Shown: positions 36,110 to 46,104, counted from the first letter of the stretch. The stretch is DNA of 64,000 bases from Sphingomonadales bacterium (GCA_027486895.1 JAIXOE010000019.1:62001-126000), one strand, 5' to 3'. The notes: generated from the letters alone by a model not told the origin. Translations and numbers: made by a program.

Positions 36110-37047
36110 CCCTCGACCCTGCGCTTCTCGACCGTTTTAATGGCGCGTTAAATGCGCTGCATGTTTCCGGAAGCGCACGCATATTGTGCGCGGTTTCCGG
36201 TGGACCCGATAGCCTAGCCCTGCTGCTGTTGTTGCACGAAGCTATGCCTGGTCGCGTAGTCGCTGCGACCGTCGACCATCGTTTGCGGTCAGAATCTGCC
36301 GAAGAAGCGCAATATGTGCAGCGTATTTGCCAAGGCATGCATGTGCCGCACGTCATTTTGTCGCCCGCGGAAAAAATAAGCGGGAATATTCAATCGGCGG
36401 CGCGAACGGCGCGATACACTTTGTTGGCGCAGGCGGCACAACAGCATGATTGTGGTTATATCGCTACTGCTCACCATGCCGACGATCAGCTTGAGACCGT
36501 ATTGATGCGGCTCTCGCGTGGCAGCGGCGTTGACGGGCTATCCGCCATCCGGTCAACGAATGGGAATATTCTGCGCCCCTTGTTGGGGTTCACGAAAGAC
36601 GAGTTGATCGCCATCTGCACGAACGCAGGGCTGGATCCGGTGAAAGACCCGAGCAACGAAAATAGCGACTTTGAACGCGTTGCAATGCGCAATTGGTTGG
36701 CAAGTACAGCCCACCCCTTTCGTGCCGATCGCGCTGCACGCACCGCCAACGCACTGGCAGATGCCTCGGAAGCGCTAAATTGGATGACCGAATTGCTCAC
36801 GCAAGAGAGGGTACAGCGCGATACGGACGCCGTCATGTGCGATATGCGCGCCGTTCCGCGCGAGATACAACGCCGTTTGCTCATATATTGCTTGAGGCTT
36901 CTGCAGGCCGATCTTGCCCCGCGCGGCGAAGCGATTGACCGCCTGCTATTGGAACTTTCGGAGGGACGGACGGCCAGCATGGGTCAAATCAAATGCGAAG
37001 GCGGCGAACATTGGCGATTTACCATCGCACCGGCGCGGCGGAACTAA
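36100..37047 (+). CDS. tilS: tRNA(Ile)-lysidine synthase
   Basis: A 315-residue PP-loop ATPase that converts C34 of tRNA-Ile(CAU) to lysidine. The PP-loop SGGPDS is at 33-38, with VDHRLRSES after it and [16 protein letters not shown] further on. GTG 36100 overlaps the cpoB stop. The usual C-terminal extension is short. It is followed by ftsH, the common alphaproteobacterial order. Confidence 0.93.
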   Translation: MQVTLDPALLDRFNGALNALHVSGSARILCAVSGGPDSLALLLLLHEAMPGRVVAATVDHRLRSESAEEAQYVQRICQGMHVPHVILSPAEKISGNIQSAARTARYTLLAQAAQQHDCGYIATAHHADDQLETVLMRLSRGSGVDGLSAIRSTNGNILRPLLGFTKDELIAICTNAGLDPVKDPSNENSDFERVAMRNWLASTAHPFRADRAARTANALADASEALNWMTELLTQERVQRDTDAVMCDMRAVPREIQRRLLIYCLRLLQADLAPRGEAIDRLLLELSEGRTASMGQIKCEGGEHWRFTIAPARRN

Positions 37048-37157
37048 GTTTACGCCGACCGGAATTTTGCCAATCCCTATATTGTCATTCACATAATCGC
37101 CCCTACATTGGACAGGTATCTCTGCGCATTTGGCGCGGGGCTCAGATCAAGGCAGTG

Positions 37158-39107
37158 ATGATGAACGACGAACAGGAACCGAAAAGCAACCCGATGCTGC
37201 GTAACATGGCCATCTGGTCAGCAATCATTGTGGCGCTTCTACTCGTCGCCTCGATTTTCAGCGGTTCATCTGCGCCGACCAACGGCATCACCTATTCGTC
37301 ATTCCGCGACAAGGTTGAAGCGGGCGAAGTCAAATCTGTTGCCGTCTCGCCTGATCGTATCAGCGGCAAACTTCAAAATGACGAAACGTTCGTCACCGTG
37401 CCGCTTCCAAATGATTCTAGCCTCCCTCCATTGCTCCTTGAAAAGGGCGTAGTGGTCGAAGCGAAAGCAGAAGAACAACCAAGCCTGCTGCTGATCCTCG
37501 TGTATCAGGCACTGCCATTCCTGCTCATCTTGGGCATCGCGTTCTTCGTTTTGCGTCAAATGCAGAAGGGCGGCGGCGCTGGCGGAGCCATGGGCTTTGG
37601 CAAGTCGAAAGCCAAGCTGCTGACGGAAAAGCATGGCAAGGTCACTTTCGAAGATGTGGCCGGTATTGATGAAGCGCGTGAAGAGCTTCAGGAAATCGTC
37701 GAGTTTTTGAAGGATCCGCATAAGTTCAGCCGTCTGGGTGGGAAAATTCCAAAGGGCGCATTGCTTGTTGGTTCGCCAGGCACAGGTAAGACGTTGCTCG
37801 CACGCGCTATTGCGGGTGAAGCAGGCGTTCCATTCTTCTCGATTTCAGGATCGGACTTCGTTGAAATGTTCGTCGGCGTTGGCGCAAGCCGCGTGCGCGA
37901 TATGTTTGAACAGGCCAAGAAGAACGCACCATGCATCGTCTTCATCGACGAAATTGACGCTGTCGGACGCAGCCGTGGCGCTGGCCTTGGCAACCAGAAT
38001 GACGAGCGCGAACAGACGCTGAACCAGCTTCTGGTCGAAATGGATGGCTTTGAGGCAAATGAAGGCATCATCATCGTTGCCGCCACGAACCGGCCTGACG
38101 TACTTGACCCTGCCCTACTTCGTCCAGGTCGCTTCGACCGTCAGGTTGTCGTGCCTCGGCCAGACATTGATGGCCGCGTGAAGATACTCGAAGTGCATAT
38201 GAAGAAAGTGCCATTGGCACCTGATGTTGATGGCCGAGTTATCGCACGCGGTACGCCCGGCTTCTCCGGCGCTGACCTCGCAAACCTCGTGAACGAAGCT
38301 GCCTTGTTGGCTGCACGCCGCGGCAAGCGCCTCGTTGCCATGCGCGAATTTGAGGACGCCAAAGACAAGGTGATGATGGGCACAGAACGCAAGTCCATGG
38401 TCATGACCGAAGACGAAAAGAAGATGACCGCGTATCATGAAGCTGGACACGCGCTTGTTTCAATCCATGAAGCAGCATCGGATCCAATCCATAAAGCGAC
38501 GATCATACCGCGCGGCCGCGCGCTGGGGATGGTCATGCGTTTGCCGGAGCGTGATAACTACAGCTACCACCGCGACAAAATGCACGCCAACCTCTCGGTG
38601 TCGATGGGTGGCCGCGTGGCAGAAGAGTTGATCTTCGGTTACGAAAAAGTCAGCTCAGGCGCGTCAAGCGATATCCAATATGCCACCAGCCTTGCGCGTG
38701 ACATGGTTACCCAGTGGGGCATGTCAGACGAGATGGGCCCGCTGCAATATGAAGAGCGGCAGGAAGGTTATCTTGGCTACGGCTCATCGCAGCGATCGGC
38801 CATGTCAGACGAAACAGCGCGAAAGATTGACGCTGAAATCCGGAAACTGGTCGAGGGCGGACATAAGCGTGCGACGGACCTTTTGAAGAAGCACGACAAG
38901 CAGCTCCATCTTTTGGCAAATGCGCTGTTGGAATTCGAAACGCTGTCCGGCGATGAGATCAAGCAGCTGCTTGAAACCGGCAAGTTCGAACGTGATGATG
39001 GCAAGGTTGCCCAGCCGTCATCCATCCCGACCGTTGGTACAGCCATTCCAAAGGCAGGTCGTCGCAAATCTTCCCCAGTAGGTGACGTAACGCCGCAAGG
39101 CGCCTAA
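37158..39107 (+). CDS. ftsH: ATP-dependent zinc metalloprotease FtsH
   Basis: A 649-residue membrane AAA protease. Two membrane helices flank the periplasmic domain (about residues 17-35 and 113-135); Walker A SPGTGKT at about 206-212, Walker B FIDEID, second region of homology, and the zinc site HEAGH at 427-431. It degrades misfolded membrane and regulatory proteins, e.g. LpxC. The start is ATG 37158 or 37161 behind AAGG at 37149; no upstream signal supports a longer protein. Confidence 0.97.
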   Translation: MMNDEQEPKSNPMLRNMAIWSAIIVALLLVASIFSGSSAPTNGITYSSFRDKVEAGEVKSVAVSPDRISGKLQNDETFVTVPLPNDSSLPPLLLEKGVVVEAKAEEQPSLLLILVYQALPFLLILGIAFFVLRQMQKGGGAGGAMGFGKSKAKLLTEKHGKVTFEDVAGIDEAREELQEIVEFLKDPHKFSRLGGKIPKGALLVGSPGTGKTLLARAIAGEAGVPFFSISGSDFVEMFVGVGASRVRDMFEQAKKNAPCIVFIDEIDAVGRSRGAGLGNQNDEREQTLNQLLVEMDGFEANEGIIIVAATNRPDVLDPALLRPGRFDRQVVVPRPDIDGRVKILEVHMKKVPLAPDVDGRVIARGTPGFSGADLANLVNEAALLAARRGKRLVAMREFEDAKDKVMMGTERKSMVMTEDEKKMTAYHEAGHALVSIHEAASDPIHKATIIPRGRALGMVMRLPERDNYSYHRDKMHANLSVSMGGRVAEELIFGYEKVSSGASSDIQYATSLARDMVTQWGMSDEMGPLQYEERQEGYLGYGSSQRSAMSDETARKIDAEIRKLVEGGHKRATDLLKKHDKQLHLLANALLEFETLSGDEIKQLLETGKFERDDGKVAQPSSIPTVGTAIPKAGRRKSSPVGDVTPQGA

Positions 39108-39173
39108 CTTTCATCTTTGCATGGGAACCTCGACGCTCTAGTCTGGTTGACGAGAGAGTTGAGGTCGCAAAAC

Positions 39174-39533
39174 ATGAAATTCGCTGTGCTCGTCGCCAGT
39201 GGCGCGCTGCTGTGCGCCGTTCCTTCCCAAGCCATGGATGCGGAAACCTTCTATGTGAAGGCGCTTGCCCTCAAGAAGAAGGGGATGGGCGCAGTATTCT
39301 CAAAAGAACTCAAACCGATGGCGCGATTATTTGAAGCGGCGGCCGATTCGGTAAAGGCAGAAAATGAACAGGCGCGCGTTGCGGGTAAGGCGTTGTTCTG
39401 CGCGCCTAAAAAATATCGCTTAACTGCCGAGCAATTTCTGGGCGAGTTCGCGCGTATTCCTAAAGAGCGCCGGCGCATTCAAACCGTTCGCGATGCGTGG
39501 CGAGAGATCGTCATCCGCCGTTTCCCTTGTTAA
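39174..39533 (+). CDS. Small secreted protein, Rap1a/Tai-like (paralogue A)
   Basis: A 119-residue protein with a signal peptide (about 1-20, ending PSQA), a helical region FYVKALALKKKGMGAVFSKE and two cysteines: FCAPKKYR and the C-terminal RRFPC. The layout (one Cys mid-protein, P-x-x-R-x...A, terminal FPC) resembles the Rap1a/Tai immunity-protein family; not proven. Similar in length and pattern to the gene at 39619, so the two are an old duplication. No T6SS effector is nearby. Confidence 0.7.
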   Translation: MKFAVLVASGALLCAVPSQAMDAETFYVKALALKKKGMGAVFSKELKPMARLFEAAADSVKAENEQARVAGKALFCAPKKYRLTAEQFLGEFARIPKERRRIQTVRDAWREIVIRRFPC

Positions 39534-39618
39534 ATTGAAACTACCCGCAGCCTATTTCGATTGCATTCATATGCTTTAGCCATAACTATCCTCCACATCG
39601 CACGGGAGGATATTCAAA

Positions 39619-39999
39619 TTGAACCGAAATTCTGTGATTCTTGTGGCAACAGCGCTGCTGGTCGCGGCGCCAATTGCGGCCGCCCCCGGTGATATGAGCG
39701 TCAGCGCATTCCTCGCAAAAGCCGATGCCCTGAAAGCGAAGGGCATTTTGGCCCTCGGCTCTTCGGACATTAAGCTGCTCCAATCCGAAGGCAAAGCAGC
39801 TGGCGCAGCGTATCGAAAGCGGATCAAGGCAGATTTGGCGCAGAAGCGGCCTCCCCATAGCTGTCCACCTGCAAAAGCCACAGTGAAGTCTGATGAATTT
39901 ATCGCGCATTTGCGGACTTATCCGGCTTCTGCACGGTCCGGAACATCGGTCACGACCGCAACGGCCGATTTCATGAAGAAGCGCTATCCCTGCACATAA
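39619..39999 (+). CDS. Small secreted protein, Rap1a/Tai-like (paralogue B)
   Basis: A 126-residue paralogue of the preceding protein: signal peptide (about 1-22, ending IAAA), FLAKADALKAKGILAL, mid-protein SCPPAK and terminal KKRYPCT. GGGAGGA at 39604-39610 points to TTG 39619 as the start, eight bases away; no ATG lies near. The two proteins align over about 98 residues with conserved KA-ALK-KG, C-P-K and (R/K)R(F/Y)PC. Confidence 0.7.
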   Translation: MNRNSVILVATALLVAAPIAAAPGDMSVSAFLAKADALKAKGILALGSSDIKLLQSEGKAAGAAYRKRIKADLAQKRPPHSCPPAKATVKSDEFIAHLRTYPASARSGTSVTTATADFMKKRYPCT

Positions 40000-40019
40000 C
40001 CAGCCGGAGCAGAGCCGCT

Positions 40020-40652
40020 ATGCCAATCTATTGCGACGAATCCGGCGGGGTCGGGCGCGGTGTCATGACCTTGGCAGCTGTTTCCATCGAAGCTGAATTT
40101 GCCGATGCCGTATTGAGCAGGTTTCGGGAGATTACCGGGTTAGTCGGCGAGCTGAAGGGCAGCCGGATTGATCTTGCCGAGCGCGGCCTGTTATTCGAAC
40201 TGTTGGAACGTGGTGTATGGGCAGCAACCGTCGGGATCGCGATATCGGCACTCACGCCGGACAGCGGCCAAGATCGCGGCGATCATGACATCGCCATCTA
40301 CGCGCAGTTGCTTGAAGATGTCGTCGGCGCGATGCTTCCCGCGGGTTATGGCTGTACCAATATATTCATAGATGATGGCCGCTATGGCCCTGAAACGCTG
40401 GCATTGGTGCGCAAGGATATTGCGGCGATTGTCGGCCCCTGCGGTCAGGCACAAATGGAACTTAGCCACCGCTTGCCCGGCCTGCAAATTGCGGATGTCA
40501 TCGCAAATACATTTTTCAACCGAGCGATGGTAACGCCAAGACAGGCGCGCATGGCAGCCATTGTTGCGCCTTATCTGGAACGCGACCAAATTCGCCTGCG
40601 TATATTATCAGGTAGCGCCCAGACCGATGATGAGCATGGTGAAGAGCGTTAA
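40020..40652 (+). CDS. DUF3800-family protein
   Basis: A 210-residue protein with the DUF3800 signature: YCDESG at the start and a nuclease-like pattern of acidic residues (FIDDGRYG, LPGLQIADVIAN near residue 160). DUF3800 proteins have an RNase H-like fold prediction and occur in mobile and defence contexts, but no partner is seen here. Its 3' end overlaps the convergent DUF3667 gene by 45 bases (40608-40652). Confidence 0.72.
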   Translation: MPIYCDESGGVGRGVMTLAAVSIEAEFADAVLSRFREITGLVGELKGSRIDLAERGLLFELLERGVWAATVGIAISALTPDSGQDRGDHDIAIYAQLLEDVVGAMLPAGYGCTNIFIDDGRYGPETLALVRKDIAAIVGPCGQAQMELSHRLPGLQIADVIANTFFNRAMVTPRQARMAAIVAPYLERDQIRLRILSGSAQTDDEHGEER

Positions 40653-41876
40653 CGCAGTCATTGCGAAAAAGCTTAAAACGCACATCCGCCAAGCCGCCCC
40701 GAAACGCGACGTTTCATAAGCATGATGCAGCTGCCTGTACATGTGGATGGGCGGATAAAACGCGAGCAGCAAACCGCCGATCGCGCCTAAGCCTATGTTG
40801 ATAAGCACCGCGCAAATGATGCCGAGCAGCATCATGAAAGTAATCGAATAGGTCACGAACACCGCATGGTCGAACATTTTGAACCGGCGCCGCCAAAAAA
40901 AGAGGAGCCAGACAAAGGGCACCGATATTGGTATCAGCGACCAGCTATATTTATAGGCGTTGGATTGAATCTTATAGAGCAGGAGTTGCGGATTTTTCAT
41001 GCCCGTTTTCACCGCGTTGTTCAGCGTGTCCACGCCCGGAAATTCTAGGTCGGTAAAGTTCCAGTCTGAATTTTCTTCAAAGCTGTTTTCCAGACCACCC
41101 GCGGCCGTACTCACCACGCGTGCTGCTATTTTCGCGTCACGCAATTCGTCTTCCAGCTTCTTGGTCGGCTGGCCAGTCTTGCGTGCCTCCTCAATGCTGG
41201 TTTCCAGTCGCGCAATGTCCGCGTCAATTTTGCGGCGCTCCGAAAGGAACTTTTCATTGGCTATTTCCATTTGCCGCAATTCCCGGCCACGGCCATCTTC
41301 CAGACTTTGCATCAGCTTCCGATTGCGGGCGATCTTGGAATTGATGCGCTCCATATCCCCGGGTTCCGCCGAGGCAGAAGCCTTTTTCTCCGCTTCCAAC
41401 GCGGCGATGATGTCCTGCAGATCTTTGCGGTCCGACTGATAATCCTTCCGGACCGATTCAAGTGTTTCAGGGGAAGTTACCGACGATGCGCCATGTGGCA
41501 CCAGCCAGTTAAAGGTCGCAAAAGTAAGGAAGACAGCAAAGAGGAACAACGCTAGCGGCGAGACAAATTTGGCCCGTTCGCCATGGACATAACGGCGCGT
41601 CAAATCCCCCGGCTTCCAGAACAGCATGGGCAAGGTACGCCATATCTTGCCGTCAAAATGCAGCACACTGTGCAAGATATCATGGCCGAACTCATGCAGG
41701 GTCCTGTGCACATGCGCCTTCTGTCCGCAATTATGGCAATGCGCACCCATCAGTGCCGCGCCGCAGTTCAGGCAAAGCTTTTGCGTGCCGCGACCTTCAC
41801 CTGCAGCAGGCTCGACGGCGCGGGCAAGCGTCGCACCTGTCATGATATCTGCTGCCCCTGCCAATTCACCCACCAT
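40608..41876 (-). CDS. DUF3667 membrane protein with zinc ribbon and coiled coil
   Basis: A 422-residue protein. A zinc ribbon CLNCGAALMGAHCHNCGQ (about 35-52) precedes the DUF3667 region HEFGHDILHSVLHFDGK and PGDLTRRYVHGERAKFVSPL, then a membrane helix (about 110-128), a long charged coiled coil (about 140-255, ESVRKDYQSDRKDLQDII and similar) and further helices at about 310-420. Function unknown. Its transcript may start just after rpoZ, from which it is separated by a terminator. Confidence 0.8.
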   Translation of the reverse strand: MVGELAGAADIMTGATLARAVEPAAGEGRGTQKLCLNCGAALMGAHCHNCGQKAHVHRTLHEFGHDILHSVLHFDGKIWRTLPMLFWKPGDLTRRYVHGERAKFVSPLALFLFAVFLTFATFNWLVPHGASSVTSPETLESVRKDYQSDRKDLQDIIAALEAEKKASASAEPGDMERINSKIARNRKLMQSLEDGRGRELRQMEIANEKFLSERRKIDADIARLETSIEEARKTGQPTKKLEDELRDAKIAARVVSTAAGGLENSFEENSDWNFTDLEFPGVDTLNNAVKTGMKNPQLLLYKIQSNAYKYSWSLIPISVPFVWLLFFWRRRFKMFDHAVFVTYSITFMMLLGIICAVLINIGLGAIGGLLLAFYPPIHMYRQLHHAYETSRFGAAWRMCVLSFFAMTALTLFTMLIIGLGAT

Positions 41877-41916
41877 GTAGACGGTGTATCAAGACTGGTC
41901 GGCTTTGCCAAAAAGA

Positions 41917-41941
41917 AAAGGCCCGGACGAACCGGGCCTTT
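41917..41941 (-). terminator. Intrinsic terminator after rpoZ
   Basis: Perfect 10-bp stem AAAGGCCCGG / CCGGGCCTTT with a 5-base loop. On the minus strand it is followed by TTTTCTTTTT-like sequence, 24 bases after the rpoZ stop. Confidence 0.88.
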
Positions 41942-41965
41942 GGAACGCTATCGATGAAAACCGAA

Positions 41966-42310
41966 TTACCGGTCGTAATCGCGCTGCATGCCTGCACCAC
42001 GAGCTGGCGCAGCCGCCGTGAGCCGAAGCGCTTCTGCCGAAAGGCTGATCGAACCGACTTCATCGGCTTCTTCATCCTCATCCACCTGAACCTTCTGAAG
42101 CGACTGCACGAGGCCTTCTTTCAACTGGTCTGGACGAACGGTTTCTTCAGCGATCTCGCGCAAAGCCACAACCGGATTTTTATCGCGGTCACGATCAACT
42201 GTCAGTTCGGCACCACCAGCGATTTCACGCGCGCGTTCTGCGGCGAGTAATACGAGGTCAAACCGGTTGGTGACCTTGTCGATGCAATCTTCAACAGTAA
42301 CGCGTGCCAT
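41966..42310 (-). CDS. rpoZ: RNA polymerase omega subunit
   Basis: A 114-residue omega subunit. [20 protein letters not shown] and [10 protein letters not shown] at the N-terminus are diagnostic; the C-terminal half is acidic ([10 protein letters not shown]) and then Ala-rich, as in alphaproteobacterial omegas. It assists assembly of RNA polymerase and may bind ppGpp. AGGAG sits at 42318-42322 before ATG 42310. A terminator follows. Confidence 0.96.
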   Translation of the reverse strand: MARVTVEDCIDKVTNRFDLVLLAAERAREIAGGAELTVDRDRDKNPVVALREIAEETVRPDQLKEGLVQSLQKVQVDEDEEADEVGSISLSAEALRLTAAAPARGAGMQRDYDR

Positions 42311-42429
42311 ATTGGCTCCTGATTCTTCGTAATTTCGGGAAGTTGCACGCGCCTAGAGACAACCGGCTAAAATGTCAATGAAAAGGGCAGGCAGCTTGCC
42401 GTAAGCGATGCAAAGCGGTAACTCGGGTT

Positions 42430-43614
42430 ATGGCAACGCAATCAGGCAACCCCGGGTTCCCCGGAAAGCAGTTTCAGGTTGCGGGCCACCAGCTCCATCT
42501 GGTTCACGCCCCGAACGACAGATTTGATGCCGTGTTGCGCCTGATCGCGGTGGCCGAACAATCAATCCAGATGTTCTTCTACATGTTTGCCGACGACTCG
42601 GCTGGACGTGATGTGCGCACGGCGTTGGTAGAGGCGGCCAATCGCGGTGTGCAGGTCCAATTGATCATCGACAGCTTTGGTTCTGCCGATATCAGCGACC
42701 GTTTCTTTGATGAACTGACGAACGCCGGCGGAAACTATCATTGTTTTAGCACCCGCAAGGGATTGGGCTATATCATCCGCAATCATCAGAAAATCCTGAT
42801 AGCAGATGGCAAGCACGCGCTGGTGGGTGGCTTCAACATCACCGATCAGTATTTCGGGCGATCAGGCGATGGAAAGGACTGGGAAGATTTGGGTGTCGTC
42901 ATATCTGGCCCTGAAGTAACGAGGCTGGCGCGCTACTTCGACGAAATGGCAAGCACTTCCGTCGACGGAACGGTGCGCTATCGTAAAATCCGGTCGATTA
43001 TCCAGCAATGGCGACCGGGCATAGGGGAAGTCCAATGGCTGTTGGGGGGACCGACAAACCGGATCTCGCCTTGGGCGCTAACGTTCAAGCGTTCGTTGGA
43101 GGTTGGCAAAAAGTTCGACATTGTGTCCGCCTATTTTTCCCCATCACAAACGATATTGCGCCGATTGGCGAGGGTATCGAAGCGAAACAAAGGGTCGCGC
43201 ATCATCATGGCCGGCAAAACCGACAATGGGGCGACCATTCCGGCTGCACGATTGCTATATCGTTACCTGCTGCGGCGCAGGACGAAGATTTACGAATTCC
43301 AGCCGCGCCGCCTGCATATGAAGCTCATGGTCATTGATGATGCGGTCTATATTGGGTCTGCAAATCTTGATGTCCGCAGCATGTTCATCAATCTCGAGAT
43401 CATGGTCCGCATTAAAGATGAGACACTGGCAATTTATATGCGCACATTGATCGACGAATTGGTTGGACAATCCGAAGAACAAACCCCCGTGCTGCTGAAC
43501 GCACGCGACAATATTTGGACCCGCTTCAAGGCCGCATTTGCATATTTTCTTGTGAATTCGGTGGATTACACCATCGGCCGACGGATCAAGTTCAGCCTGC
43601 TTCGGAACCGGTAA
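42430..43614 (+). CDS. Phospholipase D-family protein (cardiolipin synthase-like)
   Basis: A 394-residue enzyme with two HKD motifs: His119-x-Lys121-x4-Asp126 in NHQKILIADG, and a second HMKLMVID with His296, Lys298 and Asp303. The family forms cardiolipin from phosphatidylglycerol or hydrolyses phospholipids; there is no clear membrane helix at the N-terminus, unlike E. coli Cls. It ends directly beside a phospholipid-methyltransferase-like gene on the other strand. Confidence 0.85.
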   Translation: MATQSGNPGFPGKQFQVAGHQLHLVHAPNDRFDAVLRLIAVAEQSIQMFFYMFADDSAGRDVRTALVEAANRGVQVQLIIDSFGSADISDRFFDELTNAGGNYHCFSTRKGLGYIIRNHQKILIADGKHALVGGFNITDQYFGRSGDGKDWEDLGVVISGPEVTRLARYFDEMASTSVDGTVRYRKIRSIIQQWRPGIGEVQWLLGGPTNRISPWALTFKRSLEVGKKFDIVSAYFSPSQTILRRLARVSKRNKGSRIIMAGKTDNGATIPAARLLYRYLLRRRTKIYEFQPRRLHMKLMVIDDAVYIGSANLDVRSMFINLEIMVRIKDETLAIYMRTLIDELVGQSEEQTPVLLNARDNIWTRFKAAFAYFLVNSVDYTIGRRIKFSLLRNR

Positions 43615-44241
43615 TTATTCTTTCCAACCCCAAAAAAGGTGGCACGGAAGGATATTCCAAAGTTCATATCCACTATCAATTTTGCGGAAATGTGGCGTCA
43701 TAAAATCGCGCGCGCGGGCGCGGAACTGGTACACCAAAAATGCGCCGCCCCGACGAATAGCTTTTGCTGTTTCCGCTGCAATCACTGGCCCAAGATTGTT
43801 GGGTAATGTCGAGAAAGGGAGGCCTGACAAGATATAGTCAGCATGCTCGAAACCGAACTGGTTGATAATCTGGTTCACGTCGGCTGCGGACCCATGGACA
43901 GCGATAAAGCGGCTGTCGCGGATCGTGCGGCGCAAATAGTCGATGAAATCTTCATTCAGGTCGATAACCAACAATGTCGCGTCGGGACGCATGCGGTCCA
44001 GCACGGGCTGGCAAAATGTGCCAATACCCGGTCCATATTCAACGAACAGCTTGGTATTGTCCCAATCGACCGGCGCGAGCATCTTTTTTACTGTCTTGGA
44101 TGACGACGGGATGATCGAACCGACCATCACGGGGTGTTTGATAAAGCCCTTGAAAAAAATGCCCCACGGTCCGAAAAAACGGCTGACCCGGCTTTTTATG
44201 CGGTCAATCACCGTCGTTTTCGTCATTGTAGAAAATGTCAT
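43615..44241 (-). CDS. Phospholipid N-methyltransferase-like SAM methyltransferase
   Basis: About 208 residues from ATG 44241 (other starts at 44280 or 44226 are possible). Motif I VEYGPGIGTF, VIDLNEDFIDYL and the SGLPFSTLP substrate-side motif match the PmtA/KsgA-like class of Rossmann methyltransferases that make phosphatidylcholine precursors. FFKGFIKHPVMVGSIIPSSS near the N-terminus is typical of this class. Adjacent to the phospholipase D-like gene with no gap. Confidence 0.8.
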   Translation of the reverse strand: MTFSTMTKTTVIDRIKSRVSRFFGPWGIFFKGFIKHPVMVGSIIPSSSKTVKKMLAPVDWDNTKLFVEYGPGIGTFCQPVLDRMRPDATLLVIDLNEDFIDYLRRTIRDSRFIAVHGSAADVNQIINQFGFEHADYILSGLPFSTLPNNLGPVIAAETAKAIRRGGAFLVYQFRARARDFMTPHFRKIDSGYELWNILPCHLFWGWKE

Positions 44242-44373
44242 ACGATCGGTCCGGGGAGAGTTGTTACGAATTTGTGACATTCGCAAATCGAGGCTATTTA
44301 TGCAACTGCGTTAAGCAATAATCTGTTCCACTCCGCTTGCATTGACTGACATATCGGGCCTAATGCCGCCGGC

Positions 44374-44697
44374 ATGGCTAAGCTTCCTCGTGGAACAATC
44401 TCAGTGATTTTCGTGGCGCAGCGAACCGATGCTGACGCAGCGGGCTATGCAGGCGCAGCCGCGCTAATGGAGACGCTGGCTGCGCAACAGGAGGGGTATA
44501 TCGCGATGGATTCGGTGCGGGGGTCAGACGGGCTTGGTATAACAGTCAGTTATTGGACAAATGAAGCCAGCGCCAAAGCATGGCGCGATCACCCTGAACA
44601 TATCGCTATCCGCAATTCAGGACGCGATCTTTGGTACAGTGACTACAGCCTGCACGTCGCCGAAGTAACGCGCAGCTATGATTGGGAAAAACCATGA
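44374..44697 (+). CDS. ABM domain protein, second copy
   Basis: A 107-residue dimeric barrel protein: ISVIFVAQRTDADAAGYAGA then GYIAMDSVRGSDGLGITVSY and AKAWRDHPEHIAI. Resembles antibiotic biosynthesis monooxygenase/heme-degrading-type small oxygenases. Its stop overlaps the MFS start by four bases (ATGA), a coupling that suggests a shared task such as handling a transported compound. Confidence 0.82.
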   Translation: MAKLPRGTISVIFVAQRTDADAAGYAGAAALMETLAAQQEGYIAMDSVRGSDGLGITVSYWTNEASAKAWRDHPEHIAIRNSGRDLWYSDYSLHVAEVTRSYDWEKP

Positions 44698-45998
44698 GCG
44701 CAGTTCAGGCCATACCCAATAGCAGGGTCGTCGTTCTATTCCTTGTCATGCTCGTTGCCGCTGCCGGCAATACAGCGATGCAATCAGCCCTGCCCGCTAT
44801 CGCAAGCGAACTGGATATGCCCGACGTACTGGTGAGCCTGGCGTTTAGCTGGTCTGCACTTTTGTGGGTCATCACGGCACCCAAATGGGCGCGCTTGTCC
44901 GACCGTAGGGGCCGGAAACAATTGATGAGTGTCGGCATTATAGGTTTCATCTCATCGATGGGCCTTTGCGGCCTGGTCCTGTGGTTGGGCCTTGCAGGGC
45001 TGATTGGTCCTGTCGTCACATTTGTACTCTTTGCTATCTTCCGCAGCCTTTATGGCGGTTTTGGCTCCGCTGCGCCGCCCGCTGTCCAAGCCTATGTCGC
45101 GGCACGAACCGAACGTGCCGAACGAACGAAAGCATTGTCGATGCTTGCATCGTCGTTTGGCGTGGGCACGGTCATAGGGCCCGCCACCGCGCATTATTTG
45201 CTGTTCCCACCCTTTGGGCTTGCCGGCCCGCTGATTATGTTCGCAGCCTTTGGTGTCGCTGTCCTGATTGCCCTGCATGTGCAGTTGCCGAATGATACCC
45301 CGCGCTTTGCCGCGCGCGGTTCGGTTGCGGCCTACCCTAATTCTGCGTCCATGAACGCGCTCGACAGCGAAGACGTCGACGGCGAAGCGCTTGGCTCCGT
45401 GCCCGATGCCGAAGTCCGCTTGCCATGGCGCGATGAAAGAATGGCCTCTTGGCTGATTGCGGGCCTGATTGGCGGTCACGCCCAAGCCATCATCCTTGGC
45501 GTTGTCGGCTTCCTTGTGCGCGACCGCCTTGGGCTTCATGATCGCCCTTGGGAAGCGGTGCAAGCAAGTGGATCCGTCATGCTCATCGGCGCGATGGCAA
45601 CGTTGTTGGCGCAATGGGGACTCATCCCGATATTGTCGCTTGCCGCGCGCAGTTCAGTACTTTTGGGCTCGATCCTTGCACTCATTGGCACGATATTGAC
45701 GGGCGTAAGTCAGGATTTTTACGGCATCAGCACGGGCTTTGCGATTGCGTCATTGGGCTTTGGATTGTTTCGCCCCGGCTTCACGGCTGGCGCGTCACTC
45801 GCGGTTAGACGGCACGAGCAAGGCGATGTCGCTGGCAAAATCGCATCAATCAACGGCGCTGCCTATATTTTTGCACCCGCAGTCGGCGTGGCCCTATTCA
45901 ACTGGTGGGAGCCAGCAACATTCATCCTCATCGCTGCCTCATTGGTCTTTCTGATCCTTTGGGGCCGGCGGTCGTTGATTGTTCCCGCCGACGTTTAA
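44694..45998 (+). CDS. MFS drug-resistance-type transporter
   Basis: A 434-residue 12-helix transporter of the major facilitator superfamily (TCR/DHA1-like). The loop-2 motif WARLSDRRGRKQLM matches the A motif G-x-x-x-D-R-x-G-R-R. A central hydrophilic loop separates the two bundles (about residues 205-240). Substrate unknown. Start ATG 44694 overlaps the ABM stop. Confidence 0.85.
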   Translation: MSAVQAIPNSRVVVLFLVMLVAAAGNTAMQSALPAIASELDMPDVLVSLAFSWSALLWVITAPKWARLSDRRGRKQLMSVGIIGFISSMGLCGLVLWLGLAGLIGPVVTFVLFAIFRSLYGGFGSAAPPAVQAYVAARTERAERTKALSMLASSFGVGTVIGPATAHYLLFPPFGLAGPLIMFAAFGVAVLIALHVQLPNDTPRFAARGSVAAYPNSASMNALDSEDVDGEALGSVPDAEVRLPWRDERMASWLIAGLIGGHAQAIILGVVGFLVRDRLGLHDRPWEAVQASGSVMLIGAMATLLAQWGLIPILSLAARSSVLLGSILALIGTILTGVSQDFYGISTGFAIASLGFGLFRPGFTAGASLAVRRHEQGDVAGKIASINGAAYIFAPAVGVALFNWWEPATFILIAASLVFLILWGRRSLIVPADV

Positions 45999-46084
45999 GG
46001 CGCATCCGCCATCATCATTGCGTCCCGGCATTAAACGTCGTTCCGAACATTGCGACGGGCGCACGCAGATTTTACGCAAAAAAA

Positions 46085-46104
46085 GGGCCGACTGAAGTCG
46101 ACCC
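46085..46104 (-). terminator. Orphan minus-strand terminator in the 45999-46303 intergenic region
   Basis: On the minus strand GGGTCGACT-TC-AGTCGGCCC forms a nine-base-pair arm with one G-U pair and is followed by TTTTTTTGCG. No minus-strand gene lies upstream of it: the neighbours are both plus-strand. It may close an antisense or small RNA, or serve the MFS gene poorly in the plus direction, where a mismatch and no T-run occur. The remaining 305-base interval (45999-46303) shows no convincing gene. Confidence 0.6.
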
